Shown: positions 9,248-18,743 of the stretch, piece after piece
Layout of the letters: the number at the start of each line of letters is the position of its first letter
How positions within the stretch are numbered: the stretch's first letter is position 1
From: Pseudomonas chlororaphis subsp. aurantiaca
GTDB lineage: Bacteria > Pseudomonadota > Gammaproteobacteria > Pseudomonadales > Pseudomonadaceae
Direction of reading: 5' to 3'
NCBI RefSeq assembly: GCF_013466605.1
Contig: NZ_CP059162.1
Location: 2,852,001-2,916,000 of the forward strand
DNA: 64,000 nucleotides
The notes under the pieces: generated by a model
Seen by the model: the letters and a program-made list of their open reading frames with translations, nothing else
Databases searched by the model: none
What the model was told of the DNA's origin: nothing
Made by a program: the position numbers and the translations under genes

Positions 9248-9889
9248 ATGGATCTGGTGCAATGGAAGTGGCGGCCCCTTCAACAATTGCACGTGATTAC
9301 AGCTACAGGCCACGTACTGCAGCGGGGTCATTCCTGGGCGTATGGCCCACAGCAACTTAACGGTATTCCGCCTTCGATATATGAACTGTTCCAGTCTGTA
9401 ACGCGGACTCCCGTGCGCAACGCCGTACTGGTCGCCGATCAGTACCCAGATAGTCCAGAACAGCAAATCCAGATAAGGTTGTCATACAGCGATGGCTTTG
9501 GTCGTGAGCTACAGACCAAGCAAAAGACCGAACCTGGCTTGGCTTACGTCGCCGGTCAAGATGGCCAGCTCGTGCTGAATAGCACTGGCCAGCCATTGGT
9601 CGAGGATACAACGCCAGCCTATCGCTGGATTGTATCCGGACGCGTGGACTATTCGAATAAAGGTCAGCCGGTGCGTCGCTACCAACCGTACTTCCTCGAT
9701 CAGCCTCAATACATCAATGACGCCGCGATGCGCGAATGGAGCTATGCCGATACGTACTATTACGATCCGTTGGGGCGAGAATGTGCGGTGGTGACTGCGC
9801 TTGGCTACTTGCGCCGGATACGTTTTTATCCTTGGTTCACGATTACTGAAGACGAGAATGACACCCTGGGTGAGGTACTCACATCATGA
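9248..9889 (+). pseudogene. tcB 3' fragment fused to a foreign start (MDLVQWKWR)
   Basis: This ORF encodes 213 residues. After MDLVQWKWRP the sequence equals the last ~205 residues of the TcB protein at 34521-39071, starting at LQQLHVITATGHVLQRG. The first residues derive from another gene whose start and ribosome site (AAGGAG 9235-9240) lie in the repeated block. The fragment lacks the SpvB and propeller regions needed to form a TcB cocoon. It still ends in an ATGA overlap with tccC, so its translation could couple to tccC expression. Confidence 0.85.
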
Positions 9890-12834
9890 GCCGTCATTCG
9901 GCTGTTCCTCCAAGCGATTCAGCAACTCAACCGGACCTGCCCACCGCCCAACGCTGCCAGGGCACTCCCACCCTGGCAGTGGTCGACAACCGCGGGCTTA
10001 TGGTGCGTACCGTGCAGTACAACCGCACCGAGATGGAAGGACCGCTGGAGGAACTGATCACCCAGCAGACGTATTCCGTACTGGGCCACCCGAGCAGTAG
10101 TATCGACCCTCGATTATTGGCCGAACAGCAGCTTGACGCCTCTGTGCAGCCCAACTTCCGCTACCAGCATTCGCTCTCCGGGCGCCCCCTCAAAACCCAC
10201 AGCCAGGACGCCGGCGCGCTACTGGTGGTGTACGACTGCGAAGGTGGACCGGTCTGGCAACGCAACAGTCGGGACCAGCAACAACGCCGTACTTATGATT
10301 CCTTGCATCGCCCAACGACTTACTACGAACAGGCCGCCAATGACCCGGAACAGGTCAGCGAGAGATGGTTCTATGGTGAAGAACTGCCTGTCCCGGCCGC
10401 CAATTGTCGGGGGCAACTGCTACGCCATTATTCTCCCGCCGGGCTCTCTGTCACCCCGTCCTATAGCGTTATCGGCCAGCTGCTGACCAGCGAGCAGCAG
10501 TTCCTGCGCGACGAAGTCCTCAACAGCGACTGGTCGGGTGACGATCCCGCACGCTGGAACGACGACCTGACCGTGCAGATCTACACCAGCCACTGGGGGT
10601 TCAATGCCCTGGGCATCCAAGTCCATAGCGCCGACGCCAAGGGCAACCAACAGCGTCAGCGCCTGAATATCGCCGGCCAGTTGGCGGGCAGCGAGTTGCA
10701 ACTGTTCGGACACACCACGGCGCACGCTGTGCTGCGTACCATCGACTACAGCGCCGCCGGTCAGGTGCTCCACGAGGAAGCCGGTAATGGGGTGGTCACC
10801 GATTACGGGTATGAACCGCAGACCCAACGCCTGGCGGCCCTGACCACCAGCCGTCCCGAACTGACGGGACGCCCGCGGCTCCTGCAAGCCCTGACCTATC
10901 AGTACGACCCGGTGGGTAACCTGCTATCCATCAGCGATGGCGCCGAACCGACCCGCTACAGCCATAACCAGCGGGTCGAGGCAGCCAGTCAGTACAGCTA
11001 CGACGCACTGTACCAGCTGCGTCAGGCCTCCGGCCGCGAGAACGCCAATGCCACCCAGCAGGCCCAGGCCCTGCCCCCGGCCATCGTGCCGTTGTGGCAG
11101 GAAACCGGCGAGCTGACCCATTACAGCCGCACTTATACTTATGACCGCGGCAGCAACCTGACCACGATCCGACATGTCGGACTGCATCCCTATACCCAGC
11201 AGATGGTAGTGGCCCCCACTTCCAACCGCGCGGTTCAGCAAACCCTCGGGGTAACCCCCGGCGATGTCGATAGCTTTTTCGACGCCTGCGGCAACCTACG
11301 TGAGCTAAACGCCGGCCAACCCCTGGCCTGGAACAGTCGTAATCAGTTGCAACGCAGCACCCAGGTGGTGCGCAGTGGCCTCGACGATGACGCCGAACAA
11401 TACTGGTACGACGGCCAGGGCCAGCGCAGTTGTAAACTCGCCACCACCCGAACCAGTGGCACCACCCACACGGCCCGAGTGTATTACCTGCCCGGCCTGG
11501 AACTGCGCCAGACCCGCGTGCAACCACACGTGGGCGAACCGAGCGTGAGCGAAGCGCTGCAGGTGATCAATGCCGGTGCGGCCGGCCGTCAATCGCTGCG
11601 GGTGTTGCATTGGGAACAGGGCAAACCGGCTGCGATCGAAAACGACCAGTGTCGCTACAGCCTGGACGATCAAATCGGCTCCTCTCTGATCGAGCTGGAC
11701 CAGCGGGCCGATATCCTGACCTGGGAAGAATACTTCCCCTTCGGCGGTACGGCGGTGTGGTCGGCGCGCAATGAGACCGAGACCCGGTACAAGTTTGTTC
11801 GGTATTCGGGTAAGGAGCGTGATGGCACCGGACTCTATTACTACGGTTTCCGCTATTACGCGCCGTGGTTGGGACGCTGGTTGAACCCGGATCCGGCGGG
11901 AACCGTGGATGGACTGAATCTGTTTTGCATGGTCGGAAACAACCCGATTACATTTAATGATAGCGATGGCAGAAGTAAAGGAAAGATGCTCTTACGTATC
12001 CTGGCGCAGATCATCCAACCGTTTGCGGCGGTGCGAGAGTGGATCGGAAACCTGCTGGGTCACAACACACCGCAGGCTGCGCCCGAGGTCCAACAGGCGA
12101 TCGGTCGGGAGTTGAGGGGTAAAGTCGTGACCTTGCCACCTGCCGACAAACTGGCCGATGCACTGATCGAACATTTCGGGTTGGAGGCCGAACAGTACCT
12201 GGATGAGCCTAAGGATGGTAAAGCCTCAGCCTTCAGCAACGGGGAAGCGATGTCCATCGGGCTCTACACCAATGGTGAATATAAGTCTTTGAACAAAAAA
12301 TTGCGGGCCGGCAAGGAGTTGGATCAGGGCCAGTTGCTAATTACCAAGGGTTTAAGCTCAGCCTTCGATAAGGCGGACGCTGGCAAGAGCGTCGTCAAGA
12401 CCTTCCGAGGCACCCATGACGGTGACGCCTTCAGCGATGTTGCAGAGGGCCAGAAAGGCCGGGACGCAGGTTATCTGTCGACGTCCTTGAATGCGCAGAC
12501 CGCCAAGGAATTTAGCAAAAATGGCACCCTGTCGACCGTGTTCGGCAAATCCGGGCTGGATGTCAGCGCCATCTCGATCGAAGCAAACGAGCAGGAGATT
12601 CTCTACAACAAGGATGCAGAAATGACCGTGCTGTTTAGCACCACGGACAGCCAGGACCTGACCAAGCGCGTGCTGGAGGAGTCGGCTCTATCATCGGAGA
12701 GCGGACGTCAGAAGGGCATGGTCGATGCGCTGGATTTACCCGCAGCACCGAAGGCGCAGTCAGGTAATGCCCTCAGCCAGGATCCACGTCTGAAACTGCG
12801 TGGCCTGTCAGGCCGCTGGCAGCGAAGGTGTTGA
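9886..12834 (+). CDS. tccC: TccC-type Tc toxin component with ADP-ribosyltransferase payload
   Basis: A 982-residue C subunit of a Tc complex. Residues 1-689 are the RHS/YD-repeat shell ending in the core GRWLNPDPAGTVDGLNLF and NNPIT. In Tc toxins this shell joins TcB to form a cocoon, self-cleaves after the core and releases the C-terminal payload through the TcA pore into the host cell. The payload (690-982) shows an R-S-E ADP-ribosyltransferase pattern: FRGT with R841, GYLSTS at 862-867 and EQE at 902-904. Photorhabdus TccC3 and TccC5 payloads of this class modify actin and Rho GTPases; the target here is unknown. The start overlaps the tcB fragment by ATGA. The neighbouring tcB is only a fragment, so partners must come from the 34-45 kb operon. 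Confidence 0.9.
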   Translation: MSRHSAVPPSDSATQPDLPTAQRCQGTPTLAVVDNRGLMVRTVQYNRTEMEGPLEELITQQTYSVLGHPSSSIDPRLLAEQQLDASVQPNFRYQHSLSGRPLKTHSQDAGALLVVYDCEGGPVWQRNSRDQQQRRTYDSLHRPTTYYEQAANDPEQVSERWFYGEELPVPAANCRGQLLRHYSPAGLSVTPSYSVIGQLLTSEQQFLRDEVLNSDWSGDDPARWNDDLTVQIYTSHWGFNALGIQVHSADAKGNQQRQRLNIAGQLAGSELQLFGHTTAHAVLRTIDYSAAGQVLHEEAGNGVVTDYGYEPQTQRLAALTTSRPELTGRPRLLQALTYQYDPVGNLLSISDGAEPTRYSHNQRVEAASQYSYDALYQLRQASGRENANATQQAQALPPAIVPLWQETGELTHYSRTYTYDRGSNLTTIRHVGLHPYTQQMVVAPTSNRAVQQTLGVTPGDVDSFFDACGNLRELNAGQPLAWNSRNQLQRSTQVVRSGLDDDAEQYWYDGQGQRSCKLATTRTSGTTHTARVYYLPGLELRQTRVQPHVGEPSVSEALQVINAGAAGRQSLRVLHWEQGKPAAIENDQCRYSLDDQIGSSLIELDQRADILTWEEYFPFGGTAVWSARNETETRYKFVRYSGKERDGTGLYYYGFRYYAPWLGRWLNPDPAGTVDGLNLFCMVGNNPITFNDSDGRSKGKMLLRILAQIIQPFAAVREWIGNLLGHNTPQAAPEVQQAIGRELRGKVVTLPPADKLADALIEHFGLEAEQYLDEPKDGKASAFSNGEAMSIGLYTNGEYKSLNKKLRAGKELDQGQLLITKGLSSAFDKADAGKSVVKTFRGTHDGDAFSDVAEGQKGRDAGYLSTSLNAQTAKEFSKNGTLSTVFGKSGLDVSAISIEANEQEILYNKDAEMTVLFSTTDSQDLTKRVLEESALSSESGRQKGMVDALDLPAAPKAQSGNALSQDPRLKLRGLSGRWQRRC

Positions 12835-13199
12835 GCCTGGGAGAGATCATCGCCGAGGCCGCCGGGTTCTGTTGCGGTTGGTAGGCGGGTAAAGTGCAAG
12901 TCTGACGCCTACGAAAAGCGATAGGCACGCTTAACTGGCTGGTATCAGGGTACGGTGTTTTGCGTTCCAGCAGACAAAAAAAGGTTCTTCACGGAATCCC
13001 GGGAAACACAGAAACAAGAACGCCGATTTGATTGATGATGTTCGTGCGAGCAAACACATCTAACGATCCGGTGTTCTTATGCATAAGATGTTGCCCAGGT
13101 TGACGTCGATCATGTGCCCAAGGAACGCTGAGTCGAAGTAGTGCAACTCAAGCTTCGACTTTCGGCAATCAGCAATTCAGCATTAATGTGAATTCGCCA
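12835..13199. other. Gene-free region after tccC
   Basis: I find no convincing coding sequence here, and no clear terminator after the tccC stop. It separates the ADP-ribosyltransferase payload from a truncated gene and an IS3 element, and probably consists of degraded mobile-element DNA. Confidence 0.3.
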
Positions 13200-13422
13200 T
13201 TACTTTCTCGGAAGAGAGATGATCTTCGAGGCCCTGGCCATCTGCAGCTGCTCAAGGAGGGTGGCATTCTTGGCCTGCAGTTCAATAATCAAGGAAAGTG
13301 CCTCTTCGCGCTCGGCTTCCGCAACCTGAAGATCAAGTTCCGTCTTGCGATGACTATCAACCAATCCCTGGTACTTGCCCTTCCATGCCTCGACCCGCTC
13401 CGCGTAGGTACGGCGCACACGC
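13200..13422 (-). pseudogene. Coiled-coil protein C-terminus, cut by IS3
   Basis: The minus-strand frame runs into a TAA at 13200-13202 and encodes a charged helix: VRRTYAERVEAWKGKYQGL, then ELDLQVAEAEREEALSLIIE and LQAKNATLLEQLQMA. The heptad-rich composition suggests a coiled coil. The N-terminal part is absent because the IS3 left end begins at 13423. The family is not recognised; KfrA-like or other DNA-associated coiled-coil proteins are possible but unproven. Confidence 0.4.
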
Positions 13423-13487
13423 GTTTGAATCGCCCCGGGTTTCGTAGACACCTCTTTGCCTTAAACTGAGGCCAATCAGGAGGTGCC

Positions 13488-13766
13488 ATGAGCAACCCGC
13501 GTTACCCCGAAGAATTCAAAATCCAAGCGGTCAATCAAGTGACCGAAAAGAAGCTGCCTGTCGCTGATGTAGCGGTCCGTCTTGGCGTGTCGACGCATAG
13601 CTTATATGCCTGGATAAAGCGCTACAGCAAACCTCAAGAAGAACGACAGCAAGACGATGATCAGCACGCTGAACTGCGTCGTCTGCGAGCAGAACTCAAG
13701 CGCGTCACTGAAGAGCGAGACATCTTAAAAAAGGCCGCCGCGTACTTTGCCAAGGAGTGCGGCTGA
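13488..13766 (+). CDS. IS3-family OrfA
   Basis: A 92-residue protein with AGGAGG upstream of the ATG. It carries a helix-turn-helix ([37 protein letters not shown]) and a C-terminal leucine-zipper-like helix ([19 protein letters not shown]). This is the standard OrfA of the IS3/IS51 group. It overlaps the OrfB frame by 10 bases. Confidence 0.85.
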   Translation: MSNPRYPEEFKIQAVNQVTEKKLPVADVAVRLGVSTHSLYAWIKRYSKPQEERQQDDDQHAELRRLRAELKRVTEERDILKKAAAYFAKECG

Positions 13767-14638
13767 AGTACGCCTTTATCAAGCAGCGCGCGGGCGACTA
13801 TTCGATTCGGCGGCTTTGTCTGACGCTTAAAGTCCATCCCAGCGGTTATTACGCCTGGCTGTCCGAGCCGCAATCTGTACGCGCCAAAGACGACCAGCGA
13901 CTGCTGGGTTTGATCAAGCATTCATGGCTGGAGAGTGGCGGCGTTTATGGCTATCGCAAAGTCCATGACGATCTGCGCGAGGTCGGTGAAGATTGTGGTC
14001 GCCATCGTGTAGCGAGGCTGATGCGTCTTGAAGGTCTGCGCTCTCAGACAGGGTATCGACGCCGCCCTGGAAAGTACGGCGGTAAGCCAGCGGTCGCCTC
14101 ACCCAATTTGCTGAAGCGCCAGTTTGATGTCGTAGAACCCAACAAAGTTTGGGTCACCGACATCACCTACATTCGCACTTATGAAGGCTGGCTGTATTTG
14201 GCTGTGGTGTTGGATCTGTTTTCTCGCTAGGTCGTTGGCTGGTCAATGAAGTCGCAGATGACCAGTGATTTGGCTATTGACGCGTTGTTGATGGCGGTTT
14301 GGAGGCGTAAACCGAAGCAAGAAGTGATGGTTCATTCCGACCAAGGCAGCCAGTACAGCAGCTCCGATTGGCGCAGCTTTTTGAAGGCAAACAATTTGGT
14401 TGCCAGCATGAGTCGCCGAGGCAACTGTCATGACAACGCTGTGGCCGAGAGCTTTTTCCAGCTTCTGAAACGGGAACGGATCAAGCGAAAAATCTACACC
14501 TCGCGGCAAGATGCTCGTAGTGATGTGTTCGATTACATCGAGATGTTCTACAACGCAAAACGCCGTCATGGTTTCAACAATCAGCTGTCACCGGCAGAGT
14601 TTGAAAAGCGTTACGCAATGAGCTTGCAAGGTGTCTAG
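13757..14638 (+). pseudogene. IS3-family OrfB with in-frame amber stop
   Basis: The integrase reads through landmarks [35 protein letters not shown] (first Asp) and DLFSR, then meets TAG at 14228-14230. The same frame continues VVGWSMKSQMTSDLAIDALL, HSDQGSQYSS (second Asp), NCHDNAVAESFFQLLKRE (Glu) and YNAKRRHGFNNQLSP. A single C-to-T change in a Gln codon (CAG to TAG) explains the break. The copy needs suppression or help from another element to move. Confidence 0.85.
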
Positions 14639-14659
14639 AGAATCCGGGGCGATTCAAAC

Positions 14660-14773
14660 TGTGTTTGCCGAGATCGATACCGATCAGCGCTGATTCGCTC
14701 ATGATGATGGCCTCCGAAAGTAAAACACCCTGCGAAAGGGTAGTCCTCGCAGGGGGTGGGGGTGACCATCTCA
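14660..14773 (-). mobile_element. IS110-family 5' end fragment
   Basis: On the minus strand ATG at 14702 begins MSESALIGIDLGKHS, the N-terminus of IS110-family (DEDD) transposases with the first Asp in GIDLGK. The frame is interrupted after 14 codons by the IS3 element. The upstream 70 bases with GC-rich runs are likely the IS110 end. It then abuts the IS5 fragment. Confidence 0.7.
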
Positions 14774-15010
14774 TTAGTAATGTTGTAAACACCGCATGGC
14801 GCAGGCCAGCGAGACCATCGCCGCATAACTTTTCGCCAGCTTGTCGAAGCGCGTAACGATGCGGCGGTTCTCCTTCAGCCAGCCAAACATGCGCTCGATG
14901 ATGTTGCGCTTTCAGTACTTGTGCTTGTCGCACAGTCTGGGCAAGACAGGCTTGGGCTTACGTTTTATGGTGCGCAAAGGAATCACCGGCTGCATCCGGT
15001 AGCGATCGCA
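14774..15010 (-). pseudogene. IS5-family transposase C-terminal fragment
   Basis: Seventy-nine codons on the minus strand read DRYRMQPVIPLRTIKRKPKP, then DKHKY, a TGA, and KRNIIERMFGWLKENRRI, VTRFDKLAKSYAAMVSLACA, MRCL. ERMFGWLKENRR...TRFDKLA is a signature of the IS5 family C-terminus, including the catalytic Glu. An internal stop and loss of the 5' two-thirds make it inactive. The fragment ends exactly where the repeated promoter-like block begins at 15011. Confidence 0.8.
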
Positions 15011-15247
15011 CTAGCCGCTCCTTGTTCAGTGAAGGCATTTGTTCTCTCAACATTATCTACCGATGCAGAGAGCATTCCGCATATGAAGATAGTTACATAT
15101 TTTGGTCGTGCATGGTTGTGGCATAGCATTCAGACGAACGGCTAAAGGTATGTATTTACATGGTTTTTTAAGAATTTGATCTGAAAAGGAATTGAAACCT
15201 GATCAGTAATCGCATTTTGATCTAGGTGATATTGAGCACAATGCTAG
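15011..15247 (+). promoter_or_regulatory. Divergent promoter-like block, copy 2 of 4
   Basis: This 237-bp copy starts CTAGCCGCTCCTTGTTCAGT and reaches a CTAG at 15244-15247. It is near-identical to 46168-46404. Unlike the copies at 9 and 61 kb, the second CTAG is not occupied by IS481 and the block runs into the 5' region of the gene at 15331. The divergent MDLVQWKW start is missing: IS5 sequence begins directly at the block edge. Confidence 0.6.
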
Positions 15248-15330
15248 CGTGTTCCTCACCGCCCGGATCGCTAACTCCATTCAGAATTGATGCGCGAATC
15301 AGGTGTTTTTTATTTGCAAGGAGATGGGAC

Positions 15331-17676
15331 ATGACAGGCTACTCACTGGACGAGCTCCTGGTCTGGATGGATGGGAAATCGAAAACCTTGGGTTGGGACG
15401 CACTGGTTTCTTACGATCAAGCCAAGATCAATATGCTGATGGAACAGCAGTATGTATCCAAAGTAGGGGCGGAGCAGATTATCCCCCCGATCACTCAGCG
15501 CATATCAGGGACAGGTGTCACCAGCGTTATAACCGGGATGGTCCTGGGCAATCCGCTGTTGTCTTTTGAATCTGCCGACCTGCAGAACTCAAGAGCCAAC
15601 CTGACGATGCCTTTTCTGGCGGGCACCTATACGGCCGAGATCAGGTCCACTGGAGTGCCGGTGCATATCGACAAGATGAGCACTGTCGTGCCCGGTTGTA
15701 ACTATGTATTGACCATGGGTATTGATCTGCAGGGCAGTACCGGAGCGATCAATGGCCAAGGGGAAGTTTTCCTCGACCTGGGGACCGGCGTCGATTTCAA
15801 GGTTAACTTTGTGGACACCCCTGAAGAGCAGGAAAGAATCGGCAACGAGTTCAAGCGGCTCTACCTAGATGCGCCCGACAAAAAGAGGAAGTATATTCTG
15901 GGCATGCTTGATGCCGTTGGCGATTACGCCTTGACGCCTCAGAAGTTTTACATCCGGACCCAACCGGCACCTGGTGCAAATTTACGGGGAAGTGCCTCGT
16001 ATGGCGAGGGGGCGGTTGTGTTGTTCGTGAAAACAAAAGCAAGTATTAGAGAGCCAGAGGGGACTTTTCCTTCGTTAGGCTCGGATTTTCGTTATTTGAT
16101 TCCGAACAATACGGACCAAACAGGTAAGGCTCTCTACTCTGGTACGGTGCTGATTGCCAGCAGAACGCTCTTTACATCCCTCTTGGCGCCTTACTACTCT
16201 TCGCTACTAAGTGATGCCGAGTTCATCGTTGTAAATGGCGGAACTAATGATCTTGCATGCAAACTTGAAGTAAGGGAAGGGGCTTACCAAAGTGGTGAGC
16301 CCTTTTTTCATCAATATTCGTGGCTTGGGCCTGACAATGTAGGTTATATAAGTCAGTTCTGGTCTGGTCATACCAGGTATATTGAGGAGCGAGTGCCTGT
16401 AACTCTTCCATGCAAGGGCTTGGATATAGGCTCTACCAACGGGATGTTGAAAGTTAAATGGGCAAACGAATCCGATCAGCCAGGTACCAGGTACGTGTAT
16501 ACGCAGCGTTTCGGTCCTAAGGAGGGGGCAAACTCGAATGACCAGAAATATATACATGTCTCATTTGATAGTGAAGGGGTTTCTCATGCGGAAGTTGGTG
16601 CTGAGAACATGGTTTTCTTTGTACAAAATTCAGATTTAAGCCGCGAGAAGGTATTGGTAAGCAATACCGGATGGATGAATTTGAATGATGAAACGGATAT
16701 TATTATAGCTAATCAGCTTACAGAGATAACCAAGAATTCTACGCATCATATCTGCAGTGCTACCGTGCCGCAAATAGATCTGTTTACTTTGGCTAATTTG
16801 CTTTTTCCTGAAAAAAATACCTTACAGCTGACCAGCGCCAATCTTCCCGGCGACTTGGCCTGCTTTGGTCAATTGGCCTCTGAGCGGAGCAGTTTTAGAA
16901 TAACCCCGCTGCAACCGGTGGTAGTAGCGGAGCAGACTCAGCAGTTTCGTGTCGACCCCCCTGTTTATACGAGCGAGCCAGTGACCTGGAGTGTCCGGGC
17001 GGTTACCGACGGATTACCTGGATCGATTGACGCCAATGGGCTCTACCGTGCGCCCTCCGCCGTAGCAGGAGCTTCGGCGCATCAGGATATCATCACGGCG
17101 ACCATTGGGACGGGGACCGGTTTGAAACAAGCCAGCGCCGTGGCGGTAGTCGTCAATCATGCCATTACCGTGAACCCGGCGTTCAAGCTTTATGATCCAG
17201 TGGTAGGGGGAGTAGAACTGAGCGCCGCGACGCAAGGCGCCAGCGTCGAGTGGCGAATCGTCAGTGGTGGCGGCACATTGACCACATCTACAGGCTTGAG
17301 CACCACATTTACAGCGCCTCCTGCAACGAGCGCTCCCGCTCAGGTGAGCGTCATTGAAGCGCGGGATGCTGAGCAAGGCGATATCGGTCGCTCGACGGTC
17401 CTGACGCTGAAATCCGGCACGATGTTGGGCCTTGAAATAATCCCGGTCTCGATTGAGGTACGCGGTCCATCGGCGCAGATTCAGTTGAATGTCCTAAACG
17501 ATGAAGCTAATTCATCAGCTTACCAGTGGGAAGTGTTGTCGGGTGGCGGCATTGTAAAAGACGGACTCTATACCGCTCCGGAGCTTGTAGAGGATAGCTG
17601 CGCAATCGTCTGGGTGACTCTTGCTTATGGCTCGATGCGACTATACGGCTATGCAGTCATCCCGCTGAAACGATGA
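15331..17676 (+). CDS. Modular ~780-residue protein with Ig-like C-terminus (copy 1)
   Basis: A 781-residue protein; ATG 15331 follows AAGGAG by 7 bases. Residues 1-262 and ~480-781 are nearly identical to the paralogue at 46488-48818, while the central ~220 residues are unrelated or strongly diverged. The N-terminus (TLGWDALVSYDQAKINMLM) is reminiscent of OrfX/P47-type TULIP proteins found near insecticidal toxins, but this is an inference without alignment. From ~residue 540 the sequence has bacterial Ig-like repeats (QFRVDPPVYTSEPVTWSV, GSIDANGLYRAP). There is no signal peptide or catalytic motif. Its stop overlaps the next Rhs-core ORF by ATGA, so the two are probably co-translated. It could be a carrier, receptor-binding or structural partner of the split Rhs toxin. 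Confidence 0.7.
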   Translation: MTGYSLDELLVWMDGKSKTLGWDALVSYDQAKINMLMEQQYVSKVGAEQIIPPITQRISGTGVTSVITGMVLGNPLLSFESADLQNSRANLTMPFLAGTYTAEIRSTGVPVHIDKMSTVVPGCNYVLTMGIDLQGSTGAINGQGEVFLDLGTGVDFKVNFVDTPEEQERIGNEFKRLYLDAPDKKRKYILGMLDAVGDYALTPQKFYIRTQPAPGANLRGSASYGEGAVVLFVKTKASIREPEGTFPSLGSDFRYLIPNNTDQTGKALYSGTVLIASRTLFTSLLAPYYSSLLSDAEFIVVNGGTNDLACKLEVREGAYQSGEPFFHQYSWLGPDNVGYISQFWSGHTRYIEERVPVTLPCKGLDIGSTNGMLKVKWANESDQPGTRYVYTQRFGPKEGANSNDQKYIHVSFDSEGVSHAEVGAENMVFFVQNSDLSREKVLVSNTGWMNLNDETDIIIANQLTEITKNSTHHICSATVPQIDLFTLANLLFPEKNTLQLTSANLPGDLACFGQLASERSSFRITPLQPVVVAEQTQQFRVDPPVYTSEPVTWSVRAVTDGLPGSIDANGLYRAPSAVAGASAHQDIITATIGTGTGLKQASAVAVVVNHAITVNPAFKLYDPVVGGVELSAATQGASVEWRIVSGGGTLTTSTGLSTTFTAPPATSAPAQVSVIEARDAEQGDIGRSTVLTLKSGTMLGLEIIPVSIEVRGPSAQIQLNVLNDEANSSAYQWEVLSGGGIVKDGLYTAPELVEDSCAIVWVTLAYGSMRLYGYAVIPLKR

Positions 17677-18743
17677 ACATTGCCTCCCACAAGCGGCGTT
17701 TCACGACTGATATTACACAGACCGAGTTAGAGATATACGGTATGAAGCTTTCAGGTGCGTTGGGTAGCGAACTCTCTATATCGACCCCTCAATTAGGTTT
17801 TAATGGTTGTCTATTCGATTCGATCACCGGTTGTTATCACTTAGGTAATGGCTACCGACTGTACAACCCTGCCTTGCGTACGTTCTATTCCCCGGACAGT
17901 TTCAGTCCATTCGGTGCTGGTGGTGTCAATCGGTATCAATATTGCAATCTGAACCCGATCAATTTCATCGATCCTAGCGGGCATATCAGTGTGCAAGCGG
18001 GGGTTGGGGTTGCTTTAAGCGTTGTAGGTATTTTGCTATCGGTCTATACCCTGGGCGCAAGTCTTTCGCTGGTGGCGGGGGCGGCGGCGATGACTGGTGG
18101 GGGGGCGCTGGCGGTAGGTTTGGGAGTCACCACCTCTGTTTTGGGATTGGCTTCCGGTGCCACGGGTATTGCTTCGCATGCTCTTGAGGAGTCTGACCCT
18201 GTTACCTCTGAGGCATTAGGGTGGGCATCCTTGGGGTTGGGGATAGGAAGCATGATCACTGGAATTGGTGGAGCCGTAGCGACGACCAGGGCATTGAGAA
18301 TGGCGAACAACCCAGGACGCAATTTAGAGACGATGCTGGCACGTGGTCGTGTAAGAGGAATACTTGAAGGGGGTGTACCTACGCGGCAGCAGGCTAATTA
18401 TCAGTTCTTGCCTTATAAGAGCGGAAGCGTTCAAAGCATGCGGTTAAATAATACTACGCCGTATTTTGCAACTGATGAACTTACAGGCTGTGCAATGACG
18501 GTAAGTCGCTCAGGCGGAAACGTAAGCGTTTCGCATATTGCGGCTAATTATATGGAAAAACCATTCTGGCGCTTAATGAATCCGGCCCGAAATATACTTC
18601 GCGAGAATGCATATGGAGAAATGGCTCGATTCGCTGGCGGGCGTGTAGGCAAGACGTGGGCATTCGGGTATCAGAAATATTCGACCCCAGTGAACTCACT
18701 TTTCCCTAGGCCATCTGGAGAACCAATTATTCTGAATTGGTAA
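17673..18743 (+). CDS. Stand-alone Rhs-core protein with CNF-like deamidase tail
   Basis: A 356-residue protein overlapping the previous gene by 4 bases. Residues ~50-105 carry the Rhs-associated core (GNGYRLYNPALRTFYSPDSF, NRYQYCNLNPINFIDPSGH) that normally ends a large Rhs protein. A Gly/Ala-rich hydrophobic segment (~110-210) follows, probably membrane-active. The tail holds TDELTGCAMTVSR with C273 and H288, 15 residues apart. CNF1 has the same LSGC...H arrangement (C866, H881) and deamidates a Gln in Rho GTPases; BLF1 also uses an LSGC motif. A glutamine-deamidase or transglutaminase-like toxin is therefore inferred. No immunity-like gene follows. Confidence 0.7.
   Translation: MNIASHKRRFTTDITQTELEIYGMKLSGALGSELSISTPQLGFNGCLFDSITGCYHLGNGYRLYNPALRTFYSPDSFSPFGAGGVNRYQYCNLNPINFIDPSGHISVQAGVGVALSVVGILLSVYTLGASLSLVAGAAAMTGGGALAVGLGVTTSVLGLASGATGIASHALEESDPVTSEALGWASLGLGIGSMITGIGGAVATTRALRMANNPGRNLETMLARGRVRGILEGGVPTRQQANYQFLPYKSGSVQSMRLNNTTPYFATDELTGCAMTVSRSGGNVSVSHIAANYMEKPFWRLMNPARNILRENAYGEMARFAGGRVGKTWAFGYQKYSTPVNSLFPRPSGEPIILNW

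Larger units (their letters stand above)
8759..11951 (+). repeat. Large inverted repeat, copy A
   Basis: These 3193 bp are the near-identical reverse complement of 57948-61140, which is also 3193 bp. The repeat contains part of the IS481 remnant, the 238-bp promoter-like block, the tcB 3' fragment and the conserved shell of tccC. Similarity stops abruptly at GATTAC, the end of the conserved NNPIT codons of tccC, and inside the IS481 on the other side. Its inner 2676 bp also match 32459-35134. Confidence 0.9.
13423..14659 (+). mobile_element. IS3-family element inserted in an IS110 gene
   Basis: Terminal inverted repeats start GTTTGAATCGCCCCGG at 13423 and, complemented, at 14659, with TAGACACCT further in on both sides. 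OrfA and OrfB lie inside. The right flank is the first codons of an IS110-type transposase, showing insertion of one IS into another. The left flank is an unrelated gene fragment, so the IS110 remainder has been lost or moved. Confidence 0.8.

Noticed and set aside
15226..15330. Upstream in-frame start for the ~780-residue protein
   Set aside because: The start at 15226 has no ribosome site, while ATG 15331 has AAGGAG 7 bases upstream; the same holds for 46383 versus 46488.
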